This document shows positions 59,898 through 64,000 of a stretch of DNA of 64,000 nt, piece by piece. The first letter of the stretch is position 1; every line of letters starts with the position of its first letter. This stretch comes from Periplaneta americana. Taxonomy: Eukaryota > Arthropoda > Insecta > Blattodea > Blattidae. The position numbers and the translations under genes are program-made. The notes under the pieces are model-generated. The model saw nothing but the letters and a program-made list of their open reading frames with translations. It made no database searches and was not told the origin of the DNA. Location: positions 126,773,621-126,837,620 of the forward strand of contig NC_091125.1 of assembly GCF_040183065.1 (NCBI RefSeq), read 5' to 3'.

Positions 59898-60716
59898 ACA
59901 AGTGGTTTTTAAGGAAACCGGAGGTTCACTCCCGCCCTCACGTAAGTTCGCCATCGGTCCCTATTCTGGGCAAGATTCGTCCAGTTTCTACCATTATGTC
60001 CCACCCCTCAAATCCATTTTTATATTATCCTCCCATCTACGTCTCGGCCTCCCACAATGTCTTTTTCCCTTCGTCCTCCCAACTAACACTCCATATGCAT
60101 TTCTGGATTCGCCCATAAGTGCTACATGCCCAGCCCATCTCAAGCGTCTGAATTTAATTTTCTTAATTAGATGTTAGGTAAACAATATAATGCGTGCAGT
60201 TCTGCGTCATGTAACTTTCTCCATTCTCCTGTAGTTTTATCCCTCTTAGCCCCAAATCTTTTTCTAAGCACCTCATTCTCAAACACCCTTAACCTCTGTT
60301 ACTCTCTCAAAGTGAGAGTCAAAGTTTCACAACCATACTGAACAAACGATAATATAACTGTTTTATAAATCCTAACTTTCAGCAATTTTGAGAGCAGTCT
60401 GGATGAAAAAAGCTTCTCAACCGAATAATAACAGGCATTTCCATATTTATTCTGCGCTTAATTTCCTCTCGAGTGTCATTTATATTTCTTACTCTTGCTC
60501 CTAGGTACTAGAATTTTTTCATATTTTAAAAGAATAAATTTTCAATCTTTGTATTCACATTTCGTACTATGTTATGATCACAAGACATAATACTTTGTTT
60601 TTTGAGGTTTACTTCTAAAATTATCTCCTTACTTGCTTCAAGTAAAATTCCTCTGTTTTCCCTAATCGTTTGTGGGTTTTCTTCTAACATATTCACAACA
60701 TCCGCATAAATAAACA
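59898..60716 (-). pseudogene. LINE-A fragment in the upstream region of copy 4
   Basis: Collinear with 21121-21950 with the same left flank (aattctaatttttaataata) and the same downstream sequence leading into exon 1. The frame is broken repeatedly. No TAAG tail remains. Confidence 0.85.
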
Positions 60717-61030
60717 GCTTGCAATAACAATATTAATAACAATAACAATAGCAACACTAATAACTTTACTAGGAATTCTCCACAGTAGAACAGTTACACA
60801 GAACTATTAGTTTTATATCTCCAAAAGTTTACATTATAAGTATCCTCTTCCTTTTCACTTCACTGGACCTCCAGTCATTCACTTCTCTTTCGCTCTTCCC
60901 ATCATACGCACTCTTCCTATTTTCCGCTCCATTATTTTTCTTGGAATTTATTTGTATGAATGTTCTCATGTTCAAACCAGCGTAGTCTTATTTCTCCTAC
61001 TACGTATATCATCCAAAAAGAATTTAACTG

Positions 61031-61050
61031 TATTTAAGGAAATTCCCAGG
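61031..61050 (+). promoter_or_regulatory. Possible core promoter of peptide gene copy 4
   Basis: TATTTAAG at 61031-61038 followed by cagtag at about 61050, as before copy 2. Confidence 0.3.
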
Positions 61051-61145
61051 CAGTAGTTTTCGTTGGGTTTTGTATCAAATGGTTTTCATAACAACGCGAA
61101 TTCGAAAATATTTATTTTGCTAAATCTTCTGTTTTATAATTTCAG

Positions 61146-61265
61146 AAAAAATGCTTCAGCATATTGGCATAATTCCCTGATGCTACTTCCATTAAGAGGG
61201 AACTGAAACGAATTCAAAAAGAAGAAAACAGTACAAAGAGTATAACATGAATAACACATCACTAG
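61146..61265 (+). CDS. Peptide gene copy 4, exon 1 (partial gene)
   Basis: Matches exon 1 of copy 2 over its length, with intact ATG at 61247 (MNNTSL plus one base) and donor gtaaac. No exon 2 is seen before the window ends; in copies 1 and 2 it lies about 2.9 kb further, i.e. beyond 64000. Whether the gene is complete cannot be judged. Confidence 0.6.
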
Positions 61266-61617
61266 GTAAACTTACAATTTTTTTTTATTATCCAATTTAA
61301 TAAACCCTATTTCACCCTGAGGTATATTAGGGTTATAGTTGGCATCAAAATACATATTTTATAAGCAATAAACAATAATAAATTTATAATACAAAATTCG
61401 AAAATGTCTAACCATTTCAGAGTAAATACACGACCTAAAAAGGTAATCATTAATACATTCATAATTCATGTGAATTGTAACCTTGACCACAATTCTACAA
61501 GAATGGATCCTGTTAAAGATTAATAAGATGTTTGAGGAATAATCAATTGTATATTATACAAAAATGTCTAACTCTTTCGGAGTAAACACACGACCTAAAA
61601 AGATAATCATTAATCAA

Positions 61618-62784
61618 TACTAATAATAAATCTGTAGCCGAAATTTTTCTGCTAATTTTAGATTTTCCAGAAATAATTGGTTCTAACATATATAATTAAC
61701 CACCCTGAAACCGAAATTTATGTTTGTATGTCTGTCTGTCTTTCTGTCTGTATGTTTGTTACCTTTTGACGCGATAATGACTGAACGGATTTCGATGAAA
61801 ATTTGAATATAAATTAAGTTCGTTGTAACTTAGATTTTAGGCTATATGGCATGCAAAATACTTTATTTAAAAGGGGGGTTATAAGGGGGCCTGAATTAAA
61901 TAAATCGAAATATCTCGCTTATTATTGATTTTTGTAAAAAATGTTACATAACAAACGTTTCTTTAAAAATAATTTGCGATAAGTTTTATTCCTTGAAAAA
62001 GTTTGATAGGACTGATATTTAATGAGATAAATGAGTTTTAAAATAACTGCCATCTAAGACCGTGTAATGAATTACAAAACAAATGACTTCGTCTATAAGG
62101 GGCCTTGGACAGCAACAATCGAAAGCTATGAAAGATAGCCTACAGATAATGTTTCTGCGTTTCTATGAAGTAATATCGGAAGCTAAATTAACCGATTTGT
62201 ATAATTAATTATTAATTCACCATTGGAAAGTGTAGTTTCTCTAGATGGACATAATGCTATAATGTTATTACAGTAACTTCTGATATGATATAATATAATA
62301 TAATATAATATAATATAATATAATATAATATAATATAATATAATATAATATAATACAATATACAGTAATATAATATAATAATATAATATAATATAATATG
62401 TAATATTATATAATATAATTTAAGTTATTTTAAGGGTTCACAACCATAGTGGGCCAAGCGCCATTTACTGAATACGTAGAAAACAAGGGTTAAAATTAAG
62501 TTATTACCATAATTCAATGGAAACCTATAACAAGTAAACTATGGTTGCATGTAATAAAAATTAAGAAACATGTTAAAGGAATTGTCATTGCACCAAATGA
62601 GTGTCTCTGGACCAAAATGATGGCATTTTAATTATTTCGATGCAATTTAAATTAAGTAACATATTAAACGATTTATCCTTCTATCAAACACGAATGTTCC
62701 CTGGACCATATGTCCTATTTTAATTATGTAATTACTTTATATTTATTTCTAACGGGTGCAGCGGAGCGCACGGGTACGGCTAGT
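61618..62784 (-). mobile_element. Dispersed ~1-kb repeat, copy 2 (inverted)
   Basis: Reverse orientation of 44123-45118, starting tactaataataaatctg and ending ggtacggctagta. Contains ctgtctgtctttctg in place of the long CAGA tract, and an inserted or expanded ataat pentanucleotide array. In intron 1 of copy 4 if that gene continues. Confidence 0.8.
62285..62425. repeat. (ATAAT)n pentanucleotide array
   Basis: About 25 units with a few variants (atacaatat, acagtaat). Copy 1 of the enclosing repeat lacks it, so it arose after that repeat was inserted. Confidence 0.95.
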
Positions 62785-62789
62785 ACATT

Positions 62790-63352
62790 AATATAACAAA
62801 GTTTGACTTTCACTTTCAAATTTATACTTAATTCATGAACAATGGAACAGTTAAGAGTAATAAAAGGATATTACAAGCAATGATTTACGGTTACAAGTTA
62901 CATACGTGATTGAGGAACAGGTACAATAATTGAAATAACAGCACAAGTAATTACTTATAACTAACGAAATTCTTGAAGGGCAATACAAAAGATTTAAAAA
63001 CAAATGTAAACAGTAAAGGAATAGTAGAAAAATTGACTTAAAATTACACATTCTTTTTAAAGTAATAGGTAACAAAAAATAGATACTAATAACAATACAC
63101 TGACTGTAGTTAGAGATTAAACACATTATTTTAAAAACAAACACGCAGAGGAACAATAGCTATTTTCAGGCATTATATACATGGACCATGTCTTTAATTC
63201 ACATTTTTTGACGTTACTTCGTATATAATTTTGTCTTTCAATCTATTTAAATTTGTTATTTTTCACTGTAACAACAAAAATATGTTTCATAAAGCCTCAA
63301 GGCTTTGTATCATGGTACTCTTTGTTAATGGCAACCTCTAATGGTTTTAGGA

Positions 63353-63406
<54 letters not shown>

Positions 63407-63660
63407 GCAATTAGACTTGTTATTTTAGAAGCAATAAATAGCTATACTAAGAGATGGCTTAAAATTTACGAATTAAATACATTATTTAGTAACAACAGTT
63501 GGCAATAAGGAGGTATTACAAGAAATGGCTCAAAATTAGAAATCAAATGCCTAATTAAAATAATAAATTAAAACCAATAGTACAATATTATAGTATGCGA
63601 AAACAGTTTCATTATAGTTGATTAGAAATAGTACGATTTTTTTTTCCCGGAATAATTTAA
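62790..63660. other. Spacer with an (AT)n tract
   Basis: (AT)n at 63355-63402. The minus-strand open frame at 62851-63156 is low-complexity hydrophobic and I do not support it as a gene. Confidence 0.5.
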
Positions 63661-63664
63661 CATT

Positions 63665-63998
63665 TTACAGTTTCACGAATATTCTATTCACGAAGGACAT
63701 GAAATAATTATACGACTTAGAGTTGGTAAGTATATTGGTTAACGGTTTGGTAAATGTATAATTTAAAGTGTTTAGTAACAACTCAAGCTCGTATCTTTCA
63801 CGGCAAAAGACTGGACAATCATATAATACATGTTTGACATTTTGAGAATCCTCCCCACAAATGCAAGTTGCATTGTCTTTAATATGGAATTTATTTATGT
63901 ATTCCCCGAATTTTCCGTGCCCAGTCAAAAACTGTGTCAGTACGAAATTTGGCGTTATTACTTTACATTTATTACGATCATACACCTTTGGAAAATAT
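63665..63998 (-). pseudogene. LINE ORF2 C-terminal end, runs off the window
   Basis: Minus strand, open from the window edge: VYDRNKCKVITPNFVLTQFL, TGHGKFGEYINKFHIKDNAT, CICGEDSQNVKHVLYDCPVF and CRERYELELLLNTLN. The QFLTGHGxFxxY block and C-x-C...H-x4-C finger are typical of the region after RNase H in I/Jockey-type LINEs. Stop at 63665-63667. The upstream part is outside the window. Confidence 0.8.
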
Positions 63999-64000
63999 AG

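Larger units (their letters stand above)
54440..61275 (+). repeat. Segmental duplication unit 2 (partner 10021-22762)
   Basis: Collinear blocks as listed for unit 1. It lacks the mariner, the Harbinger element and the Penelope fragments of unit 1, and has its own LINE-A, palindromic MITE and LINE insertions. It extends from the truncated intron of copy 3 to exon 1 of copy 4. Confidence 0.85.

Noticed and set aside
62851..63156. 101-codon minus-strand open frame rich in Leu, Ser, Tyr and Cys
   Set aside because: AT-rich low-complexity frame without domain, paralogue or splice support.

Overview
The window is eukaryotic nuclear DNA from an arthropod. It is AT-rich, has no bacterial-style gene packing, carries GT-AG introns and is saturated with transposable elements. 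Several repeats (a tRNA-derived SINE containing the string acctggttgag, and a LINE tail encoding NAYRVLVGRPEGKRPLG followed by TAAG repeats) match, from memory, families abundant in the American cockroach Periplaneta americana. I therefore read it as a cockroach (Blattodea) contig. That identification is recall, not a search.

The most interesting content is a tandem array of a small multi-exon gene on the + strand that is too finely split to appear as an open reading frame. Copy 2 (22,631-32,548) can be read completely. Four exons with matching phases and GT-AG junctions encode an 82-residue protein with a hydrophobic leader, an acidic Ser/Asp/Glu-rich middle and a short C-terminal domain. 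Copy 1 (2,923-10,476) has exons 2-4, with exon 1 upstream or ending at base 6. Copy 3 (54,308-55,640) has only exons 1 and 4, because a deletion joined intron 1 to intron 3. Copy 4 has exon 1 at 61,146-61,265 and runs off the window. The spacers between copies are segmental duplications: 10,021-22,762 matches 54,440-61,275 with interruptions. The upstream regions of copies 2, 3 and 4 all carry the same truncated LINE.

Because the spacers are duplicated, several later insertions can be compared with an empty site inside the window. Examples are a 3.6-kb PIF/Harbinger element with TAA target duplication (15,329-18,885), a LINE copy with a 13-bp target duplication (54,526-55,235), a palindromic MITE (56,451-56,662) and SINEs.

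Layout: 1-10.5 kb, copy 1, whose introns hold a TIR element with a nested SINE, a Harbinger remnant, a foldback motif array, a broken Penelope-like element with a hammerhead-like core, and a hAT MITE. 10.5-22.6 kb, spacer with Tc1/mariner, Harbinger and Penelope pieces. 22.6-32.5 kb, copy 2, with a LINE, a second hAT MITE, SINEs, a palindromic MITE next to exon 3 and a 1.3-kb minisatellite. 32.5-47.9 kb, a long spacer with TIR elements, a decayed piggyBac, a ~1-kb dispersed repeat, a hAT element with a BED-finger remnant and a LINE remnant. 47.9-54.3 kb, upstream region of copy 3, holding a nearly complete APE-RT LINE (50,230-52,995). 54.3-61.3 kb, copy 3, duplicated spacer and copy 4 exon 1. 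61.3-64 kb, a second copy of the ~1-kb repeat and a LINE end.

Nearly all long open reading frames are transposon remnants or repeat artefacts. The peptide genes are the only candidate host genes I can support.
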